NCBI GenBank assembly: GCA_947631925.1
Contig: CANRNE010000012.1
Location: 1 to 60,370 of the forward strand
Source: an uncultured Clostridia bacterium
GTDB lineage: Bacteria; Bacillota; Clostridia; Christensenellales; Borkfalkiaceae
DNA length: 60,370 bases
Reading direction: 5' to 3'
The translations under genes and the position numbers were made by a program. The notes beneath the pieces are model-generated. The model was not told the DNA's origin. It saw nothing but the letters and a program-made list of their open reading frames with translations, and searched no databases. Numbering within the stretch: position 1 is the first letter of the stretch; each line of letters opens with the position of its first letter. Below are positions 1-7,864 of this stretch, piece after piece.

Positions 1-2
1 TC

Positions 3-74
3 TTCTCCTTCCTCATTCCCATGCTGCGCCTTCGCTACATCAAGCCCACCAACGTCATCAAAGCCAAGGAATGA
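3..74 (+). CDS. C-terminal end of a probable FtsX-type ABC permease (partial)
   Basis: The window opens inside a reading frame that gives 23 residues and a TGA stop at 72-74. The visible tail is hydrophobic then basic (FSFLIPMLRLRYIKP and onward to KAKE). A final membrane helix followed by P-x-x-x-R and I-x-P-x-x-x-I is the usual way MacB/FtsX-family permeases end. That is a family resemblance from a very short piece, so the identity is tentative. A strong terminator follows 21 bases later, so this gene closes its transcription unit. Confidence 0.45.
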   Translation, partial: FSFLIPMLRLRYIKPTNVIKAKE

Positions 75-95
75 CCGCCTTTAATCATAAAAAGG

Positions 96-127
96 TACGC
101 CCGTGCGCGCGCGGGCGTATTTTTTTT
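96..127 (+). terminator. Intrinsic terminator after the partial permease
   Basis: TACGCCCG at 96-103 pairs perfectly with CGGGCGTA at 112-119, followed by a run of T to 127. It separates the upstream gene from the promoter at 150. Confidence 0.9.
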
Positions 128-149
128 GCAAAGATTTGGTGGAAAACGC

Positions 150-178
150 TTGACAGGAAAAAAATGGGGTGATACAAT
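150..178 (+). promoter_or_regulatory. Sigma-A promoter of the SPFH operon
   Basis: TTGACA at 150-155, a 17-base spacer and TACAAT at 173-178. The expected transcription start near 185 lies inside the TGATATCA repeats, so a protein bound there could block initiation. Confidence 0.85.
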
Positions 179-180
179 TA

Positions 181-199
181 TGATATCAAAATGATATCA
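181..199. promoter_or_regulatory. Two TGATATCA palindromes at the transcription start (candidate operator)
   Basis: The 8-base palindrome TGATATCA occurs at 181-188 and again at 192-199, 11 bases apart, about one helical turn. The pair sits between the -10 box and the ribosome binding site. Paired short sites about one turn apart suit a ribbon-helix-helix dimer of dimers, and the second gene of this operon encodes such a protein, so autoregulation is a reasonable inference. Confidence 0.55.
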
Positions 200-214
200 C
201 AAACGGAGGATATT

Positions 215-1174
215 ATGGAAAACACCAAGATTCAGGTCAAAGATTTTGACAAAATTACAGAAAAACCCGCCAAAAAGGCGAACGGCTGGCTCATGCTGTT
301 CGTCAACATCCTGTTCTTTGCGGCGGCTGCCTCGTCGATTGCCGTGGGCGCCATCTTCGCCGAAGAGACGAACGGTGCGACCCTCGCGCTCATCGGCGTG
401 GCTATTCTGTTCATCATCTCGGGAGGCATCTTCTCCAACGGGTTCAAACTCGTCCAGCCCAACGAAGCCTATGTACTCACCCTGTTCGGCAAGTACTACG
501 GGACCATCAAGCAGGACGGGTTCTTCTGGGTGAATCCCTTCTGCGCGGCAGTCAATCCCGCAAGGGGCATGGCGGTCGGCATTGCGCGCAAGATTTCCTT
601 GAAGGCAATGACCCTCAACAACGACAAGCAGAAAGTCAACGATGAAGAGGGCAATCCCATCGAAATCTCCGTCGTCGTCATCTGGCGCATCACGAACACC
701 GCCCGCGCCGTCTTCAACGTCGAAAACTACATGGCGTATCTCTCCACGCAGTGCGACGCGGCCATCCGTCAGGTTGCGCGGCAGTACCCGTACGACGTCT
801 CCGACAACGGGGATGAGAAGTCCCTCCGCGGCAGTGCGCAGGAGATTGCCGAAGTTTTGCGGGAAGAATTGCAGGAGCGCTGCGAACTTGCGGGCATCGA
901 AGTGCTCGAAGCGCGCATCTCCCACCTCGCCTATGCGCCCGAAATCGCCGCTGCGATGCTCCAGCGTCAGCAGGCGTCCGCCATCATCGCGGCACGGCAG
1001 AAGATTGTCGAAGGGGCGGTCTCCATGGTCCAGATGGCGCTCAACAAGCTCTCCGAAGAGGAGATTGTCGAACTCGATGACGAGCGCAAGGCACAGATGG
1101 TATCCAACCTCTTGGTCGTCCTCTGCGGCAACCGTGACGCCCAGCCCGTCGTCGGCACGGGAAGTATCTACTGA
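215..1174 (+). CDS. SPFH (band 7/prohibitin-like) membrane protein
   Basis: The product is 319 residues from the ATG at 215, chosen because GGAGG lies 6-10 bases upstream; an in-frame ATG at 191 falls inside the operator-like repeats and has no ribosome binding site. Two hydrophobic segments (about residues 20-42 and 50-70) are followed by a typical SPFH domain (about 75-270) containing [16 protein letters not shown] near its start and an alpha-helical [19 protein letters not shown] stretch. SPFH proteins form oligomeric scaffolds on membranes; the target here is unknown. The stop overlaps the next start by one base (TGATG), so the ribbon-helix-helix gene is translationally coupled. Family assignment is firm, physiological role is not. 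Confidence 0.88.
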   Translation: MENTKIQVKDFDKITEKPAKKANGWLMLFVNILFFAAAASSIAVGAIFAEETNGATLALIGVAILFIISGGIFSNGFKLVQPNEAYVLTLFGKYYGTIKQDGFFWVNPFCAAVNPARGMAVGIARKISLKAMTLNNDKQKVNDEEGNPIEISVVVIWRITNTARAVFNVENYMAYLSTQCDAAIRQVARQYPYDVSDNGDEKSLRGSAQEIAEVLREELQERCELAGIEVLEARISHLAYAPEIAAAMLQRQQASAIIAARQKIVEGAVSMVQMALNKLSEEEIVELDDERKAQMVSNLLVVLCGNRDAQPVVGTGSIY

Positions 1175-1356
1175 TGAACGAAACCGAAAAGACAAAAAAG
1201 CAGGTGCCGCTCAGGCTGTCGCCCAAACTGTTTGCACAGCTCTCGCGGTGGGCGGAGGAGGATTTCCGCTCCCTGAATGGGCAGATTGAGTATCTGCTCA
1301 CTGCCTGCGTGCGCAAAAAATACGGGGAAGAGAGACCCGAATCCGAAAATCATTGA
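1174..1356 (+). CDS. Arc/CopG-like ribbon-helix-helix DNA-binding protein
   Basis: This 60-residue basic protein has the layout of a ribbon-helix-helix regulator: a short beta strand ([20 protein letters not shown]) followed by two helices with the pattern [12 protein letters not shown]. Its start codon overlaps the stop of the SPFH gene by one base. Proteins of this type bind paired short repeats as dimers. The two TGATATCA palindromes at the promoter of this same operon are an obvious candidate target, which would make it an autorepressor; that link is inference. Confidence 0.75.
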   Translation: MNETEKTKKQVPLRLSPKLFAQLSRWAEEDFRSLNGQIEYLLTACVRKKYGEERPESENH

Positions 1357-1364
1357 CTTTTCAT

Positions 1365-1387
1365 AGTATTATGCGTGACATAATACT
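1365..1387. promoter_or_regulatory. 23-bp palindrome, site 1 of the PadR-type operator family
   Basis: AGTATTATG at 1365-1373, CGTGA, and CATAATACT at 1379-1387 form a perfect 9-base inverted repeat, followed by TTCGA. The same architecture recurs at 28908, 37898 and 51088. It lies 21 bases before the gene at 1409. I see no well-spaced -35/-10 pair around it, so whether it carries a promoter is unclear. Confidence 0.65.
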
Positions 1388-1408
1388 TCGAAAAAAAGGA
1401 GAATTTGT

Positions 1409-1759
1409 ATGCCTGAAGACGAAATCATTTCTATCATTGTGTGCTGTGTCATGGCTGCCTTCATCGTCATTGTCATTGTCATCTCGGTGGTTGCTTTTCA
1501 GCACAGCCGCCGCAGCTATCTCTTTACCGTCCACGGGCACGAGACCGTCGTCAAAGTGCGCCCGGACGGGGTGTTTCTGTATGTGGACGGGACGGAGCAG
1601 GACGCCTTCGCCGCGCAGAATATCTCCATCGCCACCCTGCGCGCGCAGATTGACGGGGAGGAATTCAAGGCGCGGGTGACGCGTTCGGGGCTTGCAAAGT
1701 TCACGGTTTTGGCGACGCACGGCGGCAGGGAAGTTCCCTGCATGGGCGTCACAAAATAA
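1409..1759 (+). CDS. Small membrane-anchored protein of unknown function
   Basis: The product has 116 residues, with one strong membrane helix at about 5-30 (valine/isoleucine rich) and a soluble C-terminal domain of about 85 residues with alternating beta-like character (LFTVHGHETVVKVRPDGVFL). A good ribosome binding site (AAAGGAG) precedes the ATG. I do not recognise the family. It is separated from the SPFH operon by the palindrome at 1365-1387 and closes at a bidirectional terminator. Control by the factor that binds that palindrome is the only functional hint. Confidence 0.7.
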   Translation: MPEDEIISIIVCCVMAAFIVIVIVISVVAFQHSRRSYLFTVHGHETVVKVRPDGVFLYVDGTEQDAFAAQNISIATLRAQIDGEEFKARVTRSGLAKFTVLATHGGREVPCMGVTK

Positions 1760-1770
1760 AATTTGATTCG

Positions 1771-1798
1771 AAAAAAGGCGCCTGCGGGCGCCTTTTTT
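1771..1798. terminator. Bidirectional terminator between convergent genes
   Basis: A-run, GGCGCC at 1777-1782, loop TGCG, GGCGCC at 1787-1792, T-run. The A/T runs on both sides let it serve the gene at 1409 and the convergent potD-like gene ending at 1817. Confidence 0.88.
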
Positions 1799-1816
1799 GC
1801 TATCTTTTTTTGATTT

Positions 1817-3379
1817 TTATGCCTTTCTCCGCTCGACGAGCTCATAGCCCTTCTTCGGCTTTTTGCGAAAGAAGTCGATTTTCGCTCCGAACTTGACATA
1901 GAGCACGAAGAGCACGATGGCGACGACGGCGACACAGAGCACGGCAATCGCCCACGCGTCGAGGGTTTCCGCCTTGACATGCGTCCACAGTTCGTTGATG
2001 CGTTCGCTCGTGTCGGCGTCGAAGTAGTTCATGACGGCGCAGCGCTCGATGACTTCCTGCGGGGGGAACTGTGCATAGAGCTGGCGGCGCGTCCTTTGCT
2101 CTTCATCCGCAAAGAGCCCCACGGTGCCGTTTTCTTCCCCGAAGAACCAGCTGAGGTCGTAGAAGTCCTCCTTTTCGCCCTCCTCGGTGCCGTATTCGAG
2201 GTCGTCGCGCAAGAATTCGAGCATTTCGTTCTCTTCGCCCGCAATGACGGAGGTGTAGCCGATGAAGTAGCTGTTGCGCTTTGCGCTGTCGGGCATGGAC
2301 ATGTAGTTGACGAATGCTTCCGCGGCGCGCTTGGTGCCCCGCTCCTCGACGCCCTTGGTGAGCACCCAGCCGTCGAACCAGAGGTTGGAACCCGCCTCGG
2401 GGACGAAGTATTCGAGGTAGAGCTCCTCGCCCTCCTCTGCATCTTCCCCCTCGTTGAGGGCATAGACCGCATCGCCGCTCCATGCGTAATTGAGCCAGAT
2501 TTTCCCGCTCACCATATCCTGCTTGCCCGTGTCCGTCTCGAAGCCGTAGATGTTCTTCTTCATGGCGAGAAGGGTATCGCCGACGTCGCCTGTGTACTCC
2601 TCCGCAGTGCGGTTGAAGATTTCGGTGAGCGTTTCGTTGTAGTGTTCGTCCTTGTTTTCCGCGAGGGCGAGCAGTTCGTCCTGATAGGTGAGCCCGAGTG
2701 CGGCAAAGTAGGTGTCGCGCACGTTGTCTTTTGCGGTGATTTTGTTGGTGTATTTTTCGCTCGTGAAGGTCTTCCAGCCGAGCGCTTCGAGGTCCTCGAG
2801 GTCGACGTGGTCGGGGTTGTACACAAATCCCGTCGTGCCCCACATATAGCCCGCGGCGTATTCGCTCCAGCTGTGCGTGGAAGAGATTCCGTTCTCCTGC
2901 GTCGTGACGGTGCCGTTTTCAAAGATACTCTTGATATAGGGGGAGACGTTGCGCACGTAGTAGTTGTTGGGATTGGTTTCGTCGAAGAAGCTCTCGTCAT
3001 AGGGGACGATGCGGTCCTCGGCGGCAAGTTTCATAATCATGTAGTCGGAGGGGCACAGAAGGTCGTATTCGTTGCCGAGCACGATTTCGTTGTACATGTC
3101 CTCGTTGGTGCCGAAGGTGGCATAATCGACGCGGATGCTCTCCCCGTAGGCCTCCTCGTACCACGCCTCGAAGTCGTCGAGGATGTGGTGGGCGTCCTTC
3201 TTGTCGAACTCTTCGATGTCATTTTGGTAGGAGCCCTCGCCGCCCTCGTCGATGTACTCCGCCCAGCTGTAAACTTTGAGGACGACATCGGCATTTTTCG
3301 CCCCGCAGCCCGAGAGGGCAGTGAGGGTGGGGAGGAGAAGCAGGGCGGCCGCCAGAATGCTCAGAATGCGTTTTTTCAT
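1817..3379 (-). CDS. potD: PotD-type polyamine-binding lipoprotein with an extra C-terminal membrane helix
   Basis: The 520-residue product starts with a lipoprotein signal ending in the lipobox LSGC (Cys25). The mature domain carries PotD-like segments: VLKVYSWAEYID at the first strand, YDLLCPSDYMIMKL, and the aromatic WLNYAWSGDAVYAL ligand loop. It is unusually long: typical PotD proteins have about 350 residues. The C-terminus adds a clear transmembrane helix (about 470-495, AWAIAVLCVAVVAIVLF) and a basic tail, so the protein may be anchored at both ends. It is last in the pot operon; its ATG overlaps the potC stop (ATGA). Spermidine/putrescine is the family substrate; specificity is inferred from homology and operon context. 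Confidence 0.88.
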   Translation of the reverse strand: MKKRILSILAAALLLLPTLTALSGCGAKNADVVLKVYSWAEYIDEGGEGSYQNDIEEFDKKDAHHILDDFEAWYEEAYGESIRVDYATFGTNEDMYNEIVLGNEYDLLCPSDYMIMKLAAEDRIVPYDESFFDETNPNNYYVRNVSPYIKSIFENGTVTTQENGISSTHSWSEYAAGYMWGTTGFVYNPDHVDLEDLEALGWKTFTSEKYTNKITAKDNVRDTYFAALGLTYQDELLALAENKDEHYNETLTEIFNRTAEEYTGDVGDTLLAMKKNIYGFETDTGKQDMVSGKIWLNYAWSGDAVYALNEGEDAEEGEELYLEYFVPEAGSNLWFDGWVLTKGVEERGTKRAAEAFVNYMSMPDSAKRNSYFIGYTSVIAGEENEMLEFLRDDLEYGTEEGEKEDFYDLSWFFGEENGTVGLFADEEQRTRRQLYAQFPPQEVIERCAVMNYFDADTSERINELWTHVKAETLDAWAIAVLCVAVVAIVLFVLYVKFGAKIDFFRKKPKKGYELVERRKA

Positions 3380-4188
3380 CGTTTTGCCTCCTTTTTCCGC
3401 AGAGTGGACAGGTTGGAGAGCACGACGACGAGTACAATGACGACAAAGATGATGGTCGTGAGCGCCCAGAAGGAGGAGAGCGTCTCCGCCGTGTGTGCGT
3501 TGCCGCGCATCGTCGCATTGAAGACATACGTCGAGATGGTCTCAAAGCCGTTTGGACGGGTGTAGACGGTGACGATGTAGTCGTCGAGGGAGAGGGTGAC
3601 GGCGAGCATGAAGCCCGAAATTACCCCGGGAATAATCTGCGGCAGGACGACGGTGAGGAGCGCCTTGAGGGGGCTCGCGCCGAGGTCGAGCGCGGCTTCG
3701 TAGAGGGAATTGTCCATCTGTTTCAGCTTGGGAATGACGGACAGGACGACGAAGGGGGTGCAGATGACGAGGTGCCCGATGAGCATCGTGAAATACGATT
3801 TTCCGATGCCGACCGTCACAAAGGTGATGGCGAGCGCGAGCGCGGTGACGATTTCCGCATTGATGACGGGAATCTGCGACACGCCGTGAAGGAGCGCCTT
3901 CACCCGCTTCTTGCAGTAGAACATGCCGAGCGCACCCACCGTTCCGAGGATGGTGGAAAGGAGCGCGGCGAGGAGGGCGAGGAGCAAGGTGTTGCCAATC
4001 ATGCCGAGAATGACCGGGTCGCCGAACAGCTTCTCATAGTGTTCGAAGGAGAAGGCGCCGCCCTTGCCGATGATGTCCGTTCCGATGAAGGAGTAGACCG
4101 CAAGGAGAAGGATGGGGGCATAGAGAAGGAGCAGAACGAGCCCGATGAAGCCCGCTTTGAGGCATTTGATGACGAGTTGCTTGTTCAT
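3376..4188 (-). CDS. potC: Polyamine ABC transporter permease PotC
   Basis: The 270-residue permease has six predicted helices and a typical ABC permease coupling loop (EAALDLGASPLKALLTVVLP). The start is the ATG at 4188 (MNKQLVIK), overlapping the potB stop by four bases (ATGA); an upstream in-frame ATG would lie inside potB and gives an implausible arginine/histidine-rich leader. It pairs with PotB as the second membrane subunit. Signature loop, length and operon position agree with PotC. Confidence 0.9.
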   Translation of the reverse strand: MNKQLVIKCLKAGFIGLVLLLLYAPILLLAVYSFIGTDIIGKGGAFSFEHYEKLFGDPVILGMIGNTLLLALLAALLSTILGTVGALGMFYCKKRVKALLHGVSQIPVINAEIVTALALAITFVTVGIGKSYFTMLIGHLVICTPFVVLSVIPKLKQMDNSLYEAALDLGASPLKALLTVVLPQIIPGVISGFMLAVTLSLDDYIVTVYTRPNGFETISTYVFNATMRGNAHTAETLSSFWALTTIIFVVIVLVVVLSNLSTLRKKEAKR

Positions 4189-5063
4189 AAGTTCGCCCCC
4201 CGTACATTTTCTTCGGACTTGAAGCCGCCCGTGAGCAAGGTGGAGACAAACACGACGATGAGAAGGACGAGGGCAACCATCGAGCCCATGTGCCAATCAC
4301 TGCCGAAGTACTCATAGATGAACTTGCCGATGATGGTCACCATGGAGTTCCCGAGCATGTCCGAGACGACGTAGTTGGTCATCGAGGGAAGGAAAACCAT
4401 CGTCACGCCGCTCATAATTCCGGGCACCGAGAGGGGAAGGGTGACGCGCGTGAAGGTGGTAATCCCGTTCGCCCCGAGGTCGCGGCTCGCCTCATACAGG
4501 CTCTCGTCAATCTTCATGATGGTCGTGTAGATGGGAAGAATCATGAAGGGGAGGAAGTCGTACACCATGCCGAACACGGTGTTGAAGTAGTTGGTCTCGC
4601 CGAGCAGACCCATCCAGTTGAAGAGCTCGCGGATGGCGTTGATGCGCAGCACGAAGTTAATCCACATCGGCAGGACGAAGAGCATCAAAATCACCGACTT
4701 TTTCTTCATTTTACTGCGCGCGAGGATGTAGGCGACGGGGAAGGCGATGACGAGGCACACGACCGTCGTGATGAGCGCGATGACGATGGAGTAGGCAATC
4801 GTCGACAGCTTGGTGGGGTCGGAGAAGAACTTGACAAAGTTCCCGAAGGAGAAGCCCATCTCCCTGTCCGTGAACGCATAGACAAGGATGACGAGCATGG
4901 GAACGATGACGAAGAAGACCAGGAAGACGGCGTAGGGGATGCACAGCGTCTTCCGCGAGAAGCGGGGCATGCGCCCGAACTTCAGCCGATAGACGAGCAG
5001 CGCACCGCCGCCGAGCAGAAGGGCACAGGCGACGACGGTTACGATGAGCAGGGCGATGTTCAT
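4185..5063 (-). CDS. potB: Polyamine ABC transporter permease PotB
   Basis: The 292-residue product has a first helix at the N-terminus and the usual six-helix binding-protein-dependent permease core, with the coupling loop EASRDLGANGITTFTRVTLP. Its start overlaps the potA stop by four bases and its stop overlaps the potC start, consistent with tight translational coupling. The first 30 residues (an extra helix followed by YRLKFGRMPRFSRK) are longer than in the enterobacterial protein. Family assignment is secure; substrate is inferred from operon order potA-potB-potC-potD. Confidence 0.9.
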   Translation of the reverse strand: MNIALLIVTVVACALLLGGGALLVYRLKFGRMPRFSRKTLCIPYAVFLVFFVIVPMLVILVYAFTDREMGFSFGNFVKFFSDPTKLSTIAYSIVIALITTVVCLVIAFPVAYILARSKMKKKSVILMLFVLPMWINFVLRINAIRELFNWMGLLGETNYFNTVFGMVYDFLPFMILPIYTTIMKIDESLYEASRDLGANGITTFTRVTLPLSVPGIMSGVTMVFLPSMTNYVVSDMLGNSMVTIIGKFIYEYFGSDWHMGSMVALVLLIVVFVSTLLTGGFKSEENVRGANL

Positions 5064-6583
5064 GCCTCGGTGCCTCCCAGTCTCTTCTTTTCTTCCGTGT
5101 GCTTGAGGGAGAGCTTGATTTTATCCTTGGGGATGATGACGGAGACGAGGTCGTTCTCGTTCCAGAGGTCCTCGGTGGCGAAGACGAAGTCCTCTTCCTC
5201 CTCCTCGGTACGCACGATGAGGCGGTAGTGGTCGCCCTTATAGATGATGGAGATGATGCGCCCCGTCGTGCCGCCCGCCTCGGCGTCGTCGGAGATGGTG
5301 ATGTCATAGAGGCCGACTTCCACTTTGACTTCGACGCCCGTGAGGTCGATTTTCTCGCCCGCCGCGGTGATGAGGTATTCCTCGTCGTCGAGATGGCTGC
5401 CGGGGTAGAGCTGGGTGACGTCGCATTCGAATTCGCCGTCCGCAAATTCCACCGTGTTGTGCTTGGTGATGACGCCGTCGAAGACGTTGCTCGTGTACTT
5501 CGGCTTCATGAGATGGATGCCGTCGGGGGCGACGTTCATGCCGATGATGTCGCCCACCTTTCTGCTCTCGGTGGAGTTGATGACGAGCTCGTATTTGCCG
5601 AGCTGCGCCGTGATTTCGTAGTGAATGCCCTTGAAGACGACGGAGATGACTTTCCCGACGAGCGTTCCCTGCTCGGGTGCGCACATGACGATATCTTCGG
5701 GACGGACGACGACGTCCACCTGCTCGCCCTTTTCAAATTGGTCGAGGCAGACGAAATTCTTGCCGCAGAAGCGGACAACCTTGTCGCCCACGACGGTGCC
5801 CGTGATGATGTTGCTCTCGCCGATGAAGTCCGCAACGAAGGTGTTCGCGGGCTCGTTGTAGATTTTGGTGGGGGTGCCGATTTGCTGGACGACGCCGTCC
5901 GCCATGACGACGATGGTGTCCGACATCGTGAGCGCCTCCTCCTGGTCGTGCGTGACATAGATGAAGGTGATGCCGAGACGGCGGTGCATCTCCTTGAGCT
6001 CAATCTGCATCTCCTTGCGCATCTTGAGGTCGAGGGCGCCGAGGGGCTCGTCGAGGAGAAGAATCTCGGGCTCGTTGACGATGGCGCGGGCGATGGCGAC
6101 GCGCTGTTGCTGTCCGCCCGAGAGGGTGGAGATGGAGCGCTTCTCAAACCCTTCGAGGTCTACGACCTCGAGCGCCTTGCTCACCTTTTCGGCAATCTCC
6201 TTTTTGGAGAGCCGCTCCTTCTTCGTGTATTCCTTGCCCTCGGCGTTGCGGTAGACGTTGACTACCCGCTTGCACTTGAGCCCGTAGGCGATGTTCTCAA
6301 AGACGTTGAGATGGGGGAAGAGGGCATACCGCTGGAAGACGGTGTTGACGGGCCGCGCGTTGGGCGGCAATTTGGAGATGTCCTCGCCGTTCAGGAGAAT
6401 CTGCCCGCTCGTGGGCAAATCAAACCCGGCGATCATGCGCAGCGTCGTCGTCTTTCCGCAGCCCGAGGGCCCGAGGAAGGTGATGAATTCTCCCTTGTGC
6501 ACGGAAAAACTGACGTTGTCGATGACGAGGTTATCGTCGAAGTATTTGGTGACGTTCTTGAGTTCGATGATGTTGTCCGCCAT
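5060..6583 (-). CDS. potA: Polyamine ABC transporter ATPase PotA with an inserted segment and extended C-terminus
   Basis: All ATPase motifs are present: Walker A GPSGCGKTT (38-46), Q-loop Gln84, signature LSGGQ (154-158), Walker B ILLLDEP (174-180) and H-loop His212. Compared with the usual PotA of about 370 residues, this 507-residue version carries a lysine-rich insertion of about 25 residues (roughly 104-128) between Q-loop and signature. It also has a C-terminal region long enough for two TOBE-like beta modules, the second ending in an acidic EEEEED patch. Energises the PotBC permease. The start is the ATG at 6583, 24 bases after the regulator gene stop, with a purine-rich ribosome binding site. 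Confidence 0.9.
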   Translation of the reverse strand: MADNIIELKNVTKYFDDNLVIDNVSFSVHKGEFITFLGPSGCGKTTTLRMIAGFDLPTSGQILLNGEDISKLPPNARPVNTVFQRYALFPHLNVFENIAYGLKCKRVVNVYRNAEGKEYTKKERLSKKEIAEKVSKALEVVDLEGFEKRSISTLSGGQQQRVAIARAIVNEPEILLLDEPLGALDLKMRKEMQIELKEMHRRLGITFIYVTHDQEEALTMSDTIVVMADGVVQQIGTPTKIYNEPANTFVADFIGESNIITGTVVGDKVVRFCGKNFVCLDQFEKGEQVDVVVRPEDIVMCAPEQGTLVGKVISVVFKGIHYEITAQLGKYELVINSTESRKVGDIIGMNVAPDGIHLMKPKYTSNVFDGVITKHNTVEFADGEFECDVTQLYPGSHLDDEEYLITAAGEKIDLTGVEVKVEVGLYDITISDDAEAGGTTGRIISIIYKGDHYRLIVRTEEEEEDFVFATEDLWNENDLVSVIIPKDKIKLSLKHTEEKKRLGGTEA

Positions 6584-6607
6584 ACCGAATTTCCTCCGCT
6601 GGTTTTA

Positions 6608-7141
6608 TCAAAAGTTCGGGGGCGTGGAAATCCAAAGAAATCTCGCCCTGCCTTTTCCGATGTTGATGACGGCGTGTTCCTTCGCCGCCGCATAGTAAAA
6701 ACTCTCTCCCTTCTTGGCGGGATAGCGCTTGCCGTCGAGGACGACCGCAACTCTTCCCTCGAGCACATAGCCGAATTCCTCGCCCTCATGGGGGAAGTCC
6801 GCGGGAACGCTCTCGCCCTTTTCGAGGGTGACGAGCACGGGCTCCATCATGTTCTTCTGGGCGTTGGGAATGACCCAGCACAAGGTCATGCCGTCCGACT
6901 GCTTGTCGATGTACTCCTCCTCGGAGAAGACGACTTTTTGCGCCGTTTCCTCGCGGAAGAACTCCCCGAGACTGCTCCCGAGCGCATTGAGCAGGTCGAC
7001 GAGCGTCGTGATGGAGGGGCTGGTGAGGTCGTTTTCGAGCTGGGAAATGTATCCCTTCGTGAGCTCGCAGCGGTCCGCGAGTTCCTCCTGTGTCAGATTT
7101 TTCGCAAGGCGCATTTCCTTGATGCGCGCGCCGAGTTCCAT
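6608..7141 (-). CDS. XRE-family regulator with C-terminal cupin domain (PuuR-like)
   Basis: The 177-residue product has an N-terminal helix-turn-helix of the Cro/C1 type (about residues 1-60, GARIKEMRLAKNLTQEELAD and TKGYISQLEN) and a C-terminal cupin barrel (about 95-170, PHEGEEFGYVLEGRVAVVL). This combination is that of PuuR-type regulators, several of which sense polyamines. The ATG at 7141 has AGGAG upstream; an alternative at 7186 has none. It is the first gene of the pot operon, and palindromes ATTAAACT-AAA-AGTTTAAT lie in its leader, so feedback control of polyamine uptake is likely though inferred. Confidence 0.85.
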   Translation of the reverse strand: MELGARIKEMRLAKNLTQEELADRCELTKGYISQLENDLTSPSITTLVDLLNALGSSLGEFFREETAQKVVFSEEEYIDKQSDGMTLCWVIPNAQKNMMEPVLVTLEKGESVPADFPHEGEEFGYVLEGRVAVVLDGKRYPAKKGESFYYAAAKEHAVINIGKGRARFLWISTPPNF

Positions 7142-7159
7142 ACTTGCTCCTGTGAAAAT

Positions 7160-7216
7160 ATTAAACTTTTTGTTTACAGTTATCAAACTTTCGTAAAATT
7201 AAACTAAAAGTTTAAT
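7160..7216. promoter_or_regulatory. Repeated TTAAAC/GTTTAA palindromes in the pot operon leader
   Basis: ATTAAACT at 7198-7205 and AGTTTAAT at 7209-7216 form a perfect 8-base inverted repeat with a 3-base centre. A second, looser copy (TAAAC at 7162-7166, GTTTA at 7172-7176) lies about 38 bases away, and AAACTTT half sites occur between them. All lie just downstream of the predicted transcription start (near 7234), where bound repressor would block elongation. Confidence 0.6.
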
Positions 7217-7240
7217 AATTGTAAACCGATACCGTGGAAC

Positions 7241-7269
7241 AGTATAGTATAAACCTCCCGTTATGTCAA
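7241..7269 (-). promoter_or_regulatory. Sigma-A promoter of the regulator-potABCD operon
   Basis: On the minus strand, TTGACA (7269-7264), a 17-base spacer and TATACT (7246-7241). The stretch 7270-7420 behind it is AT-rich, with several repeats of GATAAA around 7330-7357, and holds no gene that I can see. Confidence 0.8.
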
Positions 7270-7420
7270 ACGTTTTGCGGGGGATTTTTCGCGGGTTCGG
7301 AAAAAATTATTATAAAAAATAAAGAAAACAGATAAATCAGATAAAAACAGATAAAAATAAACGGTTCGTGTGCGCAAACTTTAAGAAGCGAGGGGGAAAG
7401 GGGGAAGCAAAAAAGCACGC

Positions 7421-7450
7421 AAAAACCCCCGTCCCGAAGGGGACGAGGGC
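7421..7450 (-). terminator. Terminator of rpsT
   Basis: On the minus strand, CCCTCGTCCCC, loop TTCG, GGGACGGGGG and then five T. It begins 20 bases after the rpsT stop. Confidence 0.9.
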
Positions 7451-7469
7451 GCGCATCTTGTTTGCGGCG

Positions 7470-7736
7470 TCAGGCGGCGATAGAGGAGAGCTTCTTCGCC
7501 AGCTTTGCCTTTTTATTGGCGGCGTTGTTCTTGTGAAGGATTCCCTTGGAGACGGCACTGTCGATGGCGGAGACGGTCTCGGGATACAGCTTTTCGGCAA
7601 GCGCTTTGTCGCCCGCGGTGACGGCGGCAAGGAACTTCTTAATCTGCGTCTTGAGGGCAGACTTTACAGCCTTGTTTTCCAAAGTCTTCTTTTCGGTAAC
7701 CAGAACACGCTTTTTCGCGGATTTGATGTTGGGCAC
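7470..7736 (-). CDS. rpsT: Ribosomal protein bS20
   Basis: The 88-residue, lysine/alanine-rich protein begins [17 protein letters not shown] and contains the conserved [19 protein letters not shown] near its C-terminus, the standard signature of bS20, which binds 16S rRNA during 30S assembly. It has its own promoter (7778-7806) and terminator (7421-7450), so it is a single-gene unit, with an AAGGAG ribosome binding site. Confidence 0.97.
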   Translation of the reverse strand: MPNIKSAKKRVLVTEKKTLENKAVKSALKTQIKKFLAAVTAGDKALAEKLYPETVSAIDSAVSKGILHKNNAANKKAKLAKKLSSIAA

Positions 7737-7777
7737 GGTGATAACTCCTTTTTTCTCTTTCTCGAATAACCTTAGCT

Positions 7778-7806
7778 ATTTTAACATAAAATAAAATCCT
7801 TGTAAA
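7778..7806 (-). promoter_or_regulatory. Promoter of rpsT
   Basis: Minus strand: TTTACA (7806-7801), 17 bases, TAAAAT (7783-7778), about 35 bases before the rpsT start region. Confidence 0.75.
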
Positions 7807-7864
7807 CTGATTTCACGCTTTTTACGGCAAAAAATTGCGAATTTTCAGAAAAAGGAGGGGGAAG

